A DNA stretch of 64,000 nucleotides, taken from contig NZ_CP041238.1 of assembly GCF_013488225.1 (NCBI RefSeq), forward strand, positions 2,195,501 to 2,259,500, in the 5' to 3' direction. The notes beneath the pieces are model-generated. The model had not been told where the DNA came from, did no database searches, and worked only from the letters and a program-made list of their open reading frames with translations. A program made the translations under genes and the position numbers. This DNA comes from Sinorhizobium mexicanum (GTDB taxonomy: Bacteria > Pseudomonadota > Alphaproteobacteria > Rhizobiales > Rhizobiaceae). Positions 56,173 through 64,000 of the stretch are shown piece after piece (position 1 is the first letter of the stretch; each line of letters starts with the position of its first letter).

Positions 56173-57081
56173 ATGCATTCATCTGCCAATGTCCGCGGCA
56201 TCGTTTTCATGTGCCTTGCCATGGTCAGCTTCGCCTGCAACGATGCGCTCGTAAAATCCGTGACGGGCGTCATGAACACCGGCCAGATCATGTTCGTGCG
56301 CGGTCTGCTCACCACGCTGATGGTGCTGGGGTTTGCTGTTCACTTTCGCGCATTCCGCCCGGTCCGAACGATCCTGCGACCGGCGATCCTCCTGCGGATC
56401 GTCATGGAGGCGCTGGCGTCGATCACCTATATTTCCGCGCTCGGGCAGATACAGCTCGCAAACGCCTCGGCGATCATGCAGGCGCTGCCGCTGGCCGTCA
56501 CCCTCGGCGCGGCGCTTTTCCTGCGCGAACCGGTCGGATGGCGGCGCTGGACGGCGATCGCCATCGGCTTCCTCGGCGTGCTGATCGTGCTGAGACCTGG
56601 GCCGGAAGGCTTCACACCAGCAGCCTTGACCGTCGTCGCATGCGTTTTCTGCACCTCGACGCGGGATCTTTGCACCCGCCGCATCGGCAGCGACGTGCCC
56701 TCGCTCTTCATCACCGTCACCACCGCCATAGTAACGACGCTGGTCGGCCTTTTGCTGATCGTGCCTTTCGGCGGCTGGCAGCCGATGTCGAGCACCTCGC
56801 TGACCCATATTGCCGGTGCCAGCATCCTGTTGATGCTCGGCTACCAGACGATCGTGCTGGCGATGCGCGATGGCGACATCTCTGTCATCGCGCCGTTCCG
56901 CTACACGAGCCTGCTCTGGTCGATCGGAATCGGCATTTTCTTCTTTGCGGAGACACCGGATCGCTGGATGCTGGCGGGGGTCGCGATCATCGTCGGCTCC
57001 GGCCTCTATACCTTCTATCGCGAGAGCCTGCGCGGGCGGAAGGCCGTCGCCCAACGCTCCCTTGCAGGCCCCCTCGAATAG
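56173..57081 (+). CDS. EamA/DMT-family transporter
   Basis: A 302-residue protein with ten predicted helices in two EamA repeats (about 5-140 and 150-290). Typical features are ALVKSVTGVMNTGQIMFVRGL after helix 1 and the LREPVGWRRWTAIAIGFLGV end of repeat one. The aggaaag ribosome binding site is 7 nt before ATG 56173. mobA follows 11 bp later, so the gene heads a probable EamA-mobA-mobB operon. Substrate unknown; the molybdenum context may be incidental. Confidence 0.88.
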   Translation: MHSSANVRGIVFMCLAMVSFACNDALVKSVTGVMNTGQIMFVRGLLTTLMVLGFAVHFRAFRPVRTILRPAILLRIVMEALASITYISALGQIQLANASAIMQALPLAVTLGAALFLREPVGWRRWTAIAIGFLGVLIVLRPGPEGFTPAALTVVACVFCTSTRDLCTRRIGSDVPSLFITVTTAIVTTLVGLLLIVPFGGWQPMSSTSLTHIAGASILLMLGYQTIVLAMRDGDISVIAPFRYTSLLWSIGIGIFFFAETPDRWMLAGVAIIVGSGLYTFYRESLRGRKAVAQRSLAGPLE

Positions 57082-57092
57082 GGAACGCGTCG

Positions 57093-57752
57093 ATGGTCAC
57101 GAATGCGCCAGACACAACGCAACGCCCGCCTGCCGTCATTCTCGCCGGCGGACGATCCTCGCGCATGGGACGCCCGAAGGCGGGCCTCGTGCTCGGTGGC
57201 CGGACCATCCTCGACCATATCGTCGAACGGCTCGCCCCGCAGGTGGGAAACATTGCGCTCAACCTCAATGCCGATCCCGGTATCGGGCTGCCGCCTGGTC
57301 TTGCGGTGCTGGCCGACGCGGTGCCCGGTTACTTCGGCCCCCTCGCCGGTGTCCTCACAGCCATGCGCCACGCTACAGAGGTTGCGCCGCATGCGACCCA
57401 TGTCCTGACCGTGCCGACCGACACGCCATTTTTTCCCGATGATCTCGTTGTGCGGCTATCTTCGGTGCCCGATCCGGAGGGGACGATTGCCGTCGCTTGG
57501 TCCGGCGGCGAGATGCACCCGCTTTTCGCGCTCTGGCCGGTTGCGATCACCGATGATCTCGAAGGCTGGATCCGTACCGACACCAAGTTGCGCGTGCGCG
57601 CTTTCATTGCGCGCCACCCATCGGCAGCGGTAGACTTCCCCATGATCGCGACGAAGGCAGGTCCGCTCGACCCCTTCTTCAATATCAACACGCCGGATGA
57701 GCTTCGAGAGGCTGAAGCATGGCTGCAACGCCTCAAGGATCGCAAAGCATGA
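57093..57752 (+). CDS. mobA: Molybdenum cofactor guanylyltransferase MobA
   Basis: A 219-residue nucleotidyltransferase that attaches GMP to molybdopterin to make MGD. The GTP-binding motif ILAGGRSSRMGRPKAG lies at 15-30, and other family segments are GPLAGVLTAM, VPTDTPFFP and PFFNINTPDEL. agggaacg precedes ATG 57093. Its stop overlaps the mobB start by 4 bp (ATGA). Confidence 0.95.
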   Translation: MVTNAPDTTQRPPAVILAGGRSSRMGRPKAGLVLGGRTILDHIVERLAPQVGNIALNLNADPGIGLPPGLAVLADAVPGYFGPLAGVLTAMRHATEVAPHATHVLTVPTDTPFFPDDLVVRLSSVPDPEGTIAVAWSGGEMHPLFALWPVAITDDLEGWIRTDTKLRVRAFIARHPSAAVDFPMIATKAGPLDPFFNINTPDELREAEAWLQRLKDRKA

Positions 57753-58261
57753 CCCAACCCAGGATATTCGGTATTGCCGGCTGGAAGAACTCGGGCAAGA
57801 CCGGCCTCATGGTCCGTCTCGTCAATGAGATGACGCGGCGCGGCTACGTCGTGTCGACGATCAAGCACGCCCACCACGACTTCGACATCGACAAGGTCGG
57901 CGCCGACAGCTACCGGCACCGGGAGGCCGGCGCGCACGAGGTAACGATCGTCTCCTCGACGCGGTTCGCAATCATGCACGAACTGCGCGGCGGGCCGGAA
58001 CCGTCCTTCGAGGAGATCCTGGCGCGGCTCGCTCCCTGCGATCTGGTGCTGATCGAAGGTTACAAGCGCGAACCGATCCCGAAGATCGAAGCGCGGCGGA
58101 TGGAGTCGGCCAACCGCGAGCCTCTAGCGCCGAGCGACCCGCACATCGTTGCCGTTGCTGCGGATCACCCGGTGACCGACGCGGGCCTTGCGGTCTTTGA
58201 TCTCGACGACACCGCTGCAATCGCGGACTTCGTCGAAAAGGTTACGGGACTGCGGGACTGA
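57749..58261 (+). CDS. mobB: Molybdopterin-guanine dinucleotide biosynthesis adaptor MobB
   Basis: A 170-residue P-loop GTPase-like adaptor that assists MobA. Walker A is GIAGWKNSGKTGL near 8-20, followed by VVSTIKHAHHDFDIDKVGADSYRHREAGA (split at residues 35-63) and the LVLIEGYKREPIPKIE motif. It starts at the ATG overlapping the mobA stop, though an in-frame ATG at 57719 exists inside mobA. Last gene of the operon. Confidence 0.93.
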   Translation: MTQPRIFGIAGWKNSGKTGLMVRLVNEMTRRGYVVSTIKHAHHDFDIDKVGADSYRHREAGAHEVTIVSSTRFAIMHELRGGPEPSFEEILARLAPCDLVLIEGYKREPIPKIEARRMESANREPLAPSDPHIVAVAADHPVTDAGLAVFDLDDTAAIADFVEKVTGLRD

Positions 58262-58284
58262 GCCTCCCGCCTACCGATCGATTG

Positions 58285-58391
58285 CTACTGCATGTCGCCT
58301 TTAATCGTAGCCGATTAAAGGACAAAGACATGCAGCAATTCAAAGTGCTACAGCGTTCTTTGCGCGTCTGAAAAGACGCGCGGCGCTGTAG
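58285..58391 (+). repeat. RIME-like element, full-length copy
   Basis: A well-kept 107-bp copy: ctactgcatgtcgccttta, palindrome 1 ctttaatcg/cgattaaag, core gacatgcagcaattcaaag and gtgctacagcg, palindrome 2 gcgcgtctgaaaagacgcgc, end ctgtag. It lies between the converging mobB and ompA-type genes. Confidence 0.9.
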
Positions 58392-58410
58392 GTCTGCGCT
58401 TCGACGGACG

Positions 58411-58444
58411 AAAAAAGCGGGGCCGGTCGCCGGCCCCGCTTTTT
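58411..58444. terminator. Bidirectional terminator between mobB and the OmpA-family gene
   Basis: gcggggccgg (58417-58426) pairs with ccggccccgc (58430-58439) around a 3-nt loop, flanked by aaaaaa on the left and ttttt on the right. It terminates on either strand. Confidence 0.9.
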
Positions 58445-58489
58445 ATCAAACAATGGGGCGCAGCAGAGAACCCGCCGCGCCCGCGATCA

Positions 58490-60691
58490 TCAGCGCTGGG
58501 CGACCGGCCGCACGAGCGGTGTCACGCGGCGAATGGTCACGCGCCGGTTCTCCTCCTCCGCATCCGGCGTGCGTACCTTGAGGAAGCGTTCGCCATAGCC
58601 TTGGGTCACGAGGTTTTCGGCCGGGATGCCATAGGCTTCGCTGAGGAGCACCGCGACCGACTCCGCCCGCTGGTCGGAAAGAACCAGGTTGTCGCGGTCG
58701 GAGCCGACGGCGTCCGTGTGGCCCTCGATGAAGAAGGTTTCGCCCGGATCCTTTTCTAGAACCTTGGACATCGCGTCCGCGACGCCGCGCAGCGTCTTGG
58801 CCTGCGTCATCGACACCTCGGCGCTGCCCGTCTCGAAGTGGATCGTGTCGAGGTCGATGCGGCGAACCTTGTCACGCAGCCGGGCGGAGTTGCGCACCTC
58901 ATCGATGGTGTAGACGCGCTCGACCTGCTCGACCGGAGGCTCGGAAAGGAACTCGTAATAGTCCCGATCCGGATCGTCGGCCACGTCGACGATATAGTCT
59001 TCCACCGGTATCGTCAGGCGCATCGGCGGCAGGTCGTAACCGACGTCGACGATCGCCGGACGGTTATCATCTTCGTCATACTCGGGCGCGTAGACCATCA
59101 GATATTCGTTACCGTCGCCGTCAATACGCGAACGCTGCACGATATCGCCATAGCGGTTGTAGATCGTGACGATACGATAACCGCCAGGGCGAACGATCGT
59201 CTCGCGAACGCGGTCACGCGGCAACTGGTCGTAGAAGGTTTCCTCCGAATCGCGTCGCAACCGCGGCCGGTCGTCGCCCCGGACGAAAATGCGATCGCCG
59301 ACACCGAGGATCACGCGGTCCTCCACTTCCTCCACCACCTGCACTTCGGTGACTTCGTTCGTGTTGTTGTTGACCGTCGTGTTATTGACCGTGGTGTTAT
59401 TGATCACGGTGTTGTTGACGATGTTCGTCGTCTGAGGCACTGCGAAGGCTGGCGCTTCTTCGATGCGCTGTCCCTCTTCCTTCAGGTTGGCCTCGATCCT
59501 CTTCGGAAATTGTTGCCGGGCCTCGGTCGATATTTCCGCCTGGGAGGAGGCATCGTCGGTTGGAGGTGCTACGCTTTCTGCCTTGGCACGCAATTCCTCG
59601 CGCTGCTTGCGCCGCGCCTCGCGTGCACGGTTGCCGCCGACATTGTCGGCGTCCTTGTCGCTGTCGAGAATGGCTGCACCGTTTTCCACCGGAAGCACGA
59701 CAGTGTCGTCTGTTGCTGCCGGGTCCTTGGCGATCTTGACCTTCTCTTCCTCCGTGCGCTTATCGACGACCTCAGGAGCGGGCCGGGCCCGTGGCTGTTC
59801 GCCTGTACCCTGCTCTGCCGTTGCCGGTGCTTCTGCGCCGGGAACAGGCTGCCTGCCCTCACCGGCCTGGTCGGCTGGCTGTTCGGTCTGACGCTGCTCT
59901 TCAGCCTGCTGCTGGCGCTTCTTGCGCGGAACCTGCTGCTCCTCGGCTTGCTTCGGAGTGCCCTCTTCGGTGGCGGGCTGCTGTTCTTCAGCCTGCTGAC
60001 GCTTCTTGCGCGGGGTCTGCTGCTCCTCTGCGCGCTGCGGAGTGCCCTCCTCGGTGGCGGGCTGCTGTTCCTCAGCCTGTTGCTGGCGCTTCTTCCGCGC
60101 CGGGGCCTGCTGCTCCTCGGCTTGCTTCGGGGCGCCCTCCTCAGCGGCGGGCTGTTGTTCCTCAGCCTGCTGCTGGCGCTTCTTGCGCTTCGGAGCCGGC
60201 TGTTCCTCTGCCTGCCGCGGAGCGGCCTCTTCAGCGGCTGGCTGCTGCTCTTCAACCTGCTGCTGGCGCTTCTTGCGCCTCGGGGCCTGCTGTTCTTCGG
60301 CCTGCTGCGGAGCAGCCTCCTCTGCAGCAGGTTGCTGTTCCTCAGCTTGCTGCTGGCGCTTCTTGCGCCTCGGGGCTTGCGGCTCCTCAGCCTGCTGCGG
60401 AGCGGCCTCTTCAGCGGCGGGCTGCTGCTCTTCAACCTGCTGCTGGCGCTTCTTGCGCCTCGGGGCCTGCTCCTCTCCGGCGGCGGGCTGCTGTTCTTCA
60501 GCCTGTCCCTGTTCGGCTTGCTTTCTGCGCTTCTTGAGAAGCAGCAAATCCTCGGGCGACGGCTGGTCCGCGCCTTCCTGAGCAACTTCGAACGGCGCCA
60601 TCAGGCTCTCGGCAAGCGCAGGCTGCACGGCAAAGGTCGCCGCGAATACGGGCAAGGCCACCGTTGCGAAAAGTCTGGATCGAATCGACAT
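58490..60691 (-). CDS. OmpA-family protein with 30-residue Glu/Gln/Lys-rich tandem repeats
   Basis: A 733-residue envelope protein. The signal peptide is 1-28 (ALA cleavage). Residues 75-275 are six near-complete tandem repeats of a 30-residue unit resembling QAPRRKKRQQQAEEQQPAAE. These are followed by an acidic, disordered segment, an Asn/Thr-rich stretch (NNTVINNTTVNNTT), a central domain, and a C-terminal OmpA peptidoglycan-binding domain (about 610-725, FETGSAEVS...IEGHTDAVGSDRDNLVLSDQRAESV). There is no N-terminal beta-barrel. It probably links outer membrane or periplasm to the cell wall across a long flexible spacer. A strong gaggaaggaag ribosome binding site precedes ATG 60691. Confidence 0.9.
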   Translation of the reverse strand: MSIRSRLFATVALPVFAATFAVQPALAESLMAPFEVAQEGADQPSPEDLLLLKKRRKQAEQGQAEEQQPAAGEEQAPRRKKRQQQVEEQQPAAEEAAPQQAEEPQAPRRKKRQQQAEEQQPAAEEAAPQQAEEQQAPRRKKRQQQVEEQQPAAEEAAPRQAEEQPAPKRKKRQQQAEEQQPAAEEGAPKQAEEQQAPARKKRQQQAEEQQPATEEGTPQRAEEQQTPRKKRQQAEEQQPATEEGTPKQAEEQQVPRKKRQQQAEEQRQTEQPADQAGEGRQPVPGAEAPATAEQGTGEQPRARPAPEVVDKRTEEEKVKIAKDPAATDDTVVLPVENGAAILDSDKDADNVGGNRAREARRKQREELRAKAESVAPPTDDASSQAEISTEARQQFPKRIEANLKEEGQRIEEAPAFAVPQTTNIVNNTVINNTTVNNTTVNNNTNEVTEVQVVEEVEDRVILGVGDRIFVRGDDRPRLRRDSEETFYDQLPRDRVRETIVRPGGYRIVTIYNRYGDIVQRSRIDGDGNEYLMVYAPEYDEDDNRPAIVDVGYDLPPMRLTIPVEDYIVDVADDPDRDYYEFLSEPPVEQVERVYTIDEVRNSARLRDKVRRIDLDTIHFETGSAEVSMTQAKTLRGVADAMSKVLEKDPGETFFIEGHTDAVGSDRDNLVLSDQRAESVAVLLSEAYGIPAENLVTQGYGERFLKVRTPDAEEENRRVTIRRVTPLVRPVAQR
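59867..60469 (-). repeat. Coding tandem repeats, about 90-bp unit
   Basis: About 600 bp of in-frame direct repeats within the OmpA-family gene: five 30-codon units, one 28-codon unit and a partial unit. Units differ by a few substitutions (RRKKR/KRKKR/ARKKR; AAEEAA/ATEEGT), and the last ones are shorter, showing both copying and drift. Repeat number probably varies between strains. Confidence 0.9.
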
Positions 60692-61093
60692 TGTCTTCCT
60701 TCCTCTTATTGGGAGGTTCGGCTCGCTGCGCGTCCTGGTCCGATTGAACGGTCACGCCTGCAAGCCTGCTCCCACAGGGCCATGATCCGCGGTTTCCGAC
60801 TTTTTTGTGGTCAGTCGCGTTTGTAATCGCAACGCTGCAGCCGCGGATCGGTTCCGCTTCAAGGGCTATCGGACGCGACATTAACCTCGCGTGAACAGGC
60901 CGTTCATCTTTCTCTCGCGCCATGGAGGAGGACGAAAGACGCGTGATTCCCCTTTGGCGGTGGGCGATGACGCTTTCCAGTTGATTTTTACAGGAGAAGT
61001 ACGAATATCCCGCCAACCGTGGCGGACGCCTCGGCCCTATTTGGCACCCGCGAACAAGAAAAAAACGGGTGTCAGCCAACAGAGAGGATAATC
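60692..61093. other. Divergent intergenic region upstream of the OmpA-family and amino-acid ABC genes
   Basis: 402 bp holding the divergent promoters. A frame open from 61019 joins the binding-protein gene but lacks support before its signal peptide. No repeat or RNA gene was recognised. Confidence 0.35.
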
Positions 61094-61876
61094 ATGCGTA
61101 TTTCCAGACGGCTGGCAGCCGCCGCATCGGCTGCCCTTTTCGCGCTCATGGCAAGCACGGCCATGGCAGATGGCGAAAAGATCGTCTTCGGTACGGAAGG
61201 CGCCTACCCGCCTTTCAACAATCTCGAGGCCGATGGCACGCTGACGGGCTTCGATATCGACATCGCGAAGGCGCTTTGCGAAGAGATGAAGGCTGAGTGC
61301 ACCTTTGTGACGCAGGAGTGGGACGGCGCCATTCCGGCGCTGATCGCGAAGAAGTTCGACGCGTTCATCGCTTCGATGTCGATCACCGAGGAGCGCAAGC
61401 AGAAGGTCGACTTCACCAACAAGTACTACAACACGCCGCCCGCGATCGTCGTTCCGAAAGACTCGCCGATCACCGAAGCTACCGAAGCCGCGCTTGCAGG
61501 CAAGACGCTCGGCGCGCAGGGTTCCACCACCCACTCCAACTATGCCGAAGCGCACATGAAGGAGTCGGAACTGAAGCTCTACCCGACCGCGGATGAGTAC
61601 AAGCTCGACATCGCCAATGGCCGTATCGATGCGGTCATCGACGACGTCGTTGTGCTTTCGGAATGGCTGAAGACCGAAGATGGCGCTTGCTGTAAGCTGC
61701 TCGGCACGCTGCCGATCGACCCGGTCATCAACGGCGAAGGCGCCGGCATCGCCGTTCGCAAGGGCGACGACGCGTTGCGCGAGAAGCTCAACAAGGCGAT
61801 CGACGGCATCCGCGCGAGTGGCAAGTACAAGGAAATCAACGAAAAGTACTTCCCGTTCGACGTCTATGGCAGCTAA
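61094..61876 (+). CDS. Amino-acid ABC transporter substrate-binding protein
   Basis: A 260-residue periplasmic binding protein of family 3 (polar amino acids). The signal peptide is 1-25 (AMA). Characteristic segments are FGTEGAYPPFNNLEADGTLTGFDIDIAKAL, SMSITEERKQKVDFTNKYY and GRIDAVIDD. Closest in type to lysine/arginine/ornithine or histidine binders; exact ligand unproven. gagagg lies before ATG 61094. It is separated from the permease genes by a hairpin, so it can be expressed in excess. Confidence 0.92.
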   Translation: MRISRRLAAAASAALFALMASTAMADGEKIVFGTEGAYPPFNNLEADGTLTGFDIDIAKALCEEMKAECTFVTQEWDGAIPALIAKKFDAFIASMSITEERKQKVDFTNKYYNTPPAIVVPKDSPITEATEAALAGKTLGAQGSTTHSNYAEAHMKESELKLYPTADEYKLDIANGRIDAVIDDVVVLSEWLKTEDGACCKLLGTLPIDPVINGEGAGIAVRKGDDALREKLNKAIDGIRASGKYKEINEKYFPFDVYGS

Positions 61877-61931
61877 TCGACGGTTTTCGTGCCGATCATG
61901 CCGGGGAAATCTCGGTTGATGAAAAAAATGC

Positions 61932-61967
61932 AACGGCGGACGGCTTGCCCTTCCGCCGTTTTTGTTT
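61932..61967 (+). terminator. Intra-operon terminator between binding protein and permease genes
   Basis: aacggcgga (61932-61940) pairs with tccgccgtt (61952-61960), 9 bp, followed by tttgttt. Partial read-through would give more binding protein than permease, a common arrangement in ABC importers. Confidence 0.8.
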
Positions 61968-62033
61968 GACAAGAACCCTCGAAAATAAGCGCAATTGGCG
62001 CATAAAAGAACGCTGCTAGGGGAATTTATTGGC

Positions 62034-62837
62034 ATGAGCGGACTGTTCGCCGCCCTTTTCTCCGTTTTCGCCTGGATCGGGTCGATGATCGATCCGCTCT
62101 GCGGTCCGGCCGGAGTGTTTCGTTGGTTCGGCACAGGCACGCTCCTGGCGTGTGGCGATGCCGGATGGGGCGACGAGATCGCCTACGGGTTCCTCGTGAC
62201 GGCGAGCCTCGCGATCGCCACCCTGCCAGTCGGGCTCGCGGCCGGCTTCTTCATCGCGCTCGCCAAGCAGTCGAACGAAAGGTCCCTCCGCCTTGCGGCC
62301 AATATCTACACGACGATCTTTCGCGGCCTACCCGAGCTCCTGACACTCTTCATCGTCTACTACGGCCTCCAGATCCTGGTGCAGCAGTTCCTTGCCGGTG
62401 TCGGCTACGAAGGCCCGGTAGAGATCAACGCCTTCGTTGCAGGCATGATTGCACTCGGCGTCGTCTTCTCCGCCTATTGCTCGGAAGTGCTGCTTTCGGC
62501 CTTCAAGGCGATCCCGCACGGACAGTATGAAGCCGGCGATGCGCTCGGCTTTCATCGCGGCAAAACGATGCGCTTGATCATCCTGCCGCAGCTCGTGCGC
62601 ATCGCGCTTCCCGGTCTCGGCAACCTCTGGATGGCACTCCTCAAGGACACTGCCCTCGTCTCGGTGGTCGGCCTGCCGGACATTCTCCGCCAGACCGGAG
62701 TCGCCGCCCGCGTCACAAAGCACGCGTTCGAGTTCTTCGGCGTCGCCTGCATTCTCTTCCTGATCCTGGCGATGATTTCGTCCGTCGTCTTCTCGGCGCT
62801 TGAGCGCTGGACCAAACGCGCGGAGATGACCCGATGA
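62034..62837 (+). CDS. Amino-acid ABC transporter permease, first subunit
   Basis: A 267-residue HisQ/M-type inner-membrane permease. Five or more helices and the EAA loop (YEAGDALGFHRGKTMRLIILP) that contacts the ATPase are visible, as is IFRGLPELLTLFIVYYGL. ATG 62034 is used; a TTG at 61995 is in frame. Its stop overlaps the next permease start (ATGA), so the two form a heterodimer. No ATPase gene lies within the window after them. Confidence 0.92.
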   Translation: MSGLFAALFSVFAWIGSMIDPLCGPAGVFRWFGTGTLLACGDAGWGDEIAYGFLVTASLAIATLPVGLAAGFFIALAKQSNERSLRLAANIYTTIFRGLPELLTLFIVYYGLQILVQQFLAGVGYEGPVEINAFVAGMIALGVVFSAYCSEVLLSAFKAIPHGQYEAGDALGFHRGKTMRLIILPQLVRIALPGLGNLWMALLKDTALVSVVGLPDILRQTGVAARVTKHAFEFFGVACILFLILAMISSVVFSALERWTKRAEMTR

Positions 62838-63664
62838 GCATTGCCGAAACCATGATCCCGCCTCAGGCACCGCCACCGGCTCCGCCGAGGCCATACACGC
62901 TGTCGCGCTTCATCGGCAGCGTCACGCTCGGCGTCTGGCTCGCGCTCGCCGTCGGCATCTTCCTCACTGTCGTCAACGGCTGGGACCCCGAGAAGTTCTC
63001 GAAATACGGGCCGAGCTTCGTGTCAGGCCTCGGCGTCACGCTGATGCTCGTGATCTCTTCGATCCTCATGGGCGCCGTCCTGTCGCTGCCCGTGGCGATG
63101 GGACGGATGTCGAAGAACAAGATCTGGTCCTGGCTCTCCTATGCCTATGTCTATTTCTTCCGCGGTACGCCGCTGATCACCCAGCTCTTTCTCGTCTACT
63201 ACGGCCTCGGCAGCTTCCGTCCGCAGCTCGAAGCGATGGGACTCTGGTGGTTCTTCCGCGACGCCTGGAACTGCGCGCTTTTTACGTTCACGCTGAACAC
63301 CGCCGCCTACCAGGCAGAAATCCTGCGCGGCGCCATCCAGAGCGTGCCGCGCGGGCAGCACGAAGGAGCCGCCGCACTCGGGCTGTCGCAGCGCGTCGCC
63401 TTTTTCAAGGTCATCCTGCCCCAGGCGATGATCGTCGCGCTCCGCCCTTATGGCAACGAGATCATCCTGATGATCAAGGGCTCGGCGATTGTGGCGATCG
63501 TAACCGTCTTCGACCTGATGGGCGAGACGCGCCGCGCCTTCTCCCGCACCTTCGACTACCAGATGTATGTCTGGGCCGCGGTTCTCTACCTGCTGATGGT
63601 CGAATTGCTGCGCAACGTCTGGGCCCTGCTGGAGGCGCGGCTGACACGGCATCTGAAGCGATAG
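62834..63664 (+). CDS. Amino-acid ABC transporter permease, second subunit
   Basis: A 276-residue permease of the same family. The proline-rich N-terminus (PPQAPPPAPPRPYTL) precedes five to six helices. It contains YFFRGTPLITQLFLVYYGL, the QAEILRGAIQSVPRGQHEGA segment and the EAA-type loop EGAAALGLSQRVAFFKVILPQ. It overlaps the upstream permease gene by 4 bp and is followed by a terminator, so its ATPase must be encoded elsewhere or shared. Confidence 0.93.
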   Translation: MSIAETMIPPQAPPPAPPRPYTLSRFIGSVTLGVWLALAVGIFLTVVNGWDPEKFSKYGPSFVSGLGVTLMLVISSILMGAVLSLPVAMGRMSKNKIWSWLSYAYVYFFRGTPLITQLFLVYYGLGSFRPQLEAMGLWWFFRDAWNCALFTFTLNTAAYQAEILRGAIQSVPRGQHEGAAALGLSQRVAFFKVILPQAMIVALRPYGNEIILMIKGSAIVAIVTVFDLMGETRRAFSRTFDYQMYVWAAVLYLLMVELLRNVWALLEARLTRHLKR

Positions 63665-63688
63665 CTGCGAGACCTCGGGCAATAGAAA

Positions 63689-63730
63689 GCTTGGCAGCAG
63701 TGATCGACGAGTGCTGCCAAGCCTTTGTTA
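63689..63730 (+). terminator. Terminator after the ABC permease genes
   Basis: gcttggcagca (63689-63699) and tgctgccaagc (63712-63722) form a perfect 11-bp stem with a 12-nt loop, followed by ctttgttat. It lies 25 bp after the permease stop. Confidence 0.82.
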
Positions 63731-63827
63731 TCCTGCAGGAAATCCAGATCCCGCACAAATATTAGGACTTGATTAATAGATCAAGCGTTTCATCATAGAG
63801 ACCACCTTTGCGAGAAGTGAGGTCCTG

Positions 63828-64000
63828 ATGACGAGTGAGATGGAACTGCAACTCAAGGGTTACGGCCTGACAACGGCCCAAATTCTCTACCGGATGCCCG
63901 ATCACCCGACCTTCCTCCAGACCTATATCTGGCAGCACTACGACATCGCGCCGGACTTTCCGGAGATGCGCCACTTCCTGAAGTTCTGGCAGGAGAAGTT
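63828..64000 (+). CDS. usg: Usg family protein, start only (runs off the window)
   Basis: The first 57 codons (M TSEMELQLKGYGLTTAQIL, then YRMPDHPTFLQTYIWQHYD and IAPDFPEMRHFLKFW) match the small Usg protein found near trp genes in alphaproteobacteria. Its function is unknown. gagg lies 6 nt before ATG 63828. The 3' end is outside the window. It is separated from the permease gene by a terminator, so it starts a new unit. Confidence 0.85.
   Translation, partial: MTSEMELQLKGYGLTTAQILYRMPDHPTFLQTYIWQHYDIAPDFPEMRHFLKFWQEK

Noticed and set aside
59867..60469. Possible CRISPR array
   Set aside because: The 90-bp repeats are contiguous, in frame and protein-coding, with no unique spacers.
58838..60826. 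A 662-codon open frame opposite the OmpA-family gene, Leu/Ser/Cys-rich
   Set aside because: It is the complement of the tandem repeats and conserved OmpA domain. Its apparent repeats only mirror those of the real gene.

Overview
The window is a stretch of alphaproteobacterial chromosome that looks like Ensifer/Sinorhizobium. The grounds are gene content and order: separate fbcF-fbcB-fbcC genes, a plcP-dme-sinR-sinI neighbourhood, a B12-riboswitch-controlled bluB, class II DAHP synthase, and many copies of a roughly 108-bp palindromic intergenic element of the kind described as RIME in Sinorhizobium. The species is not asserted. Coding density is high, with short intergenic gaps. No rRNA, tRNA, CRISPR array, prophage, insertion sequence or transposase was recognised.

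Layout. 1-8 kb: a glyoxalase-fold protein, the cytochrome bc1 operon (fbcFBC, minus) and two half-size ABC exporters. 8-13 kb: trmL, a SoxR-type regulator divergent from an FMN reductase/MFS pair with a clear SoxR box, hemF and a BON protein. 13-18 kb: an Mla/MCE-type lipid transport locus (STAS-MlaE permease, ATPase, MCE protein, lipoprotein), broken in the middle by mosaic repeats. 18-26 kb: a dipeptide-epimerase-like enolase, an MFS protein, plcP-like phospholipase C with a candidate PHO box, NAD-malic enzyme dme, and the sinR/sinI quorum-sensing pair with a perfect lux-type box. 26-36 kb: bluB with its cobalamin riboswitch, an SDR/PhyH pair divergent from a frameshifted LacI-type regulator, a TolB-like propeller coupled to nadE, and a membrane phosphoglycerol-transferase-like enzyme preceded by three phased PHO-type repeats. 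36-48 kb: DUF1003, an unknown regulator-like protein, a GFA protein, DAHP synthase, gor, a DUF2059 protein, rpiA, gph, an L,D-transpeptidase and fumC. 48-64 kb: a GGDEF protein, an FMN split-barrel protein, an alpha/beta hydrolase divergent from a MarR regulator, a DUF971 protein, moaA, a chemoreceptor with a very large periplasmic region, an EamA-mobA-mobB operon, an OmpA protein with 30-residue tandem repeats, an amino-acid ABC importer and the start of usg.

How the genes fit together. Most of this is core metabolism and envelope maintenance: respiration, haem, NAD, cobalamin and molybdopterin synthesis, outer-membrane lipid trafficking, and peptidoglycan cross-linking. A phosphate-response theme appears twice, at the plcP PHO-like box and at the triple repeat ahead of the phosphoglycerol transferase. 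That would be consistent with phosphate-dependent control of membrane lipid turnover. Quorum sensing lies beside it. I found no clearly new multi-gene system. The most useful leads are the triple PHO-type repeat in reverse orientation, the frameshifted LacI regulator beside the SDR/PhyH pair, the repeat-rich OmpA protein, and the recurrent mosaic elements.
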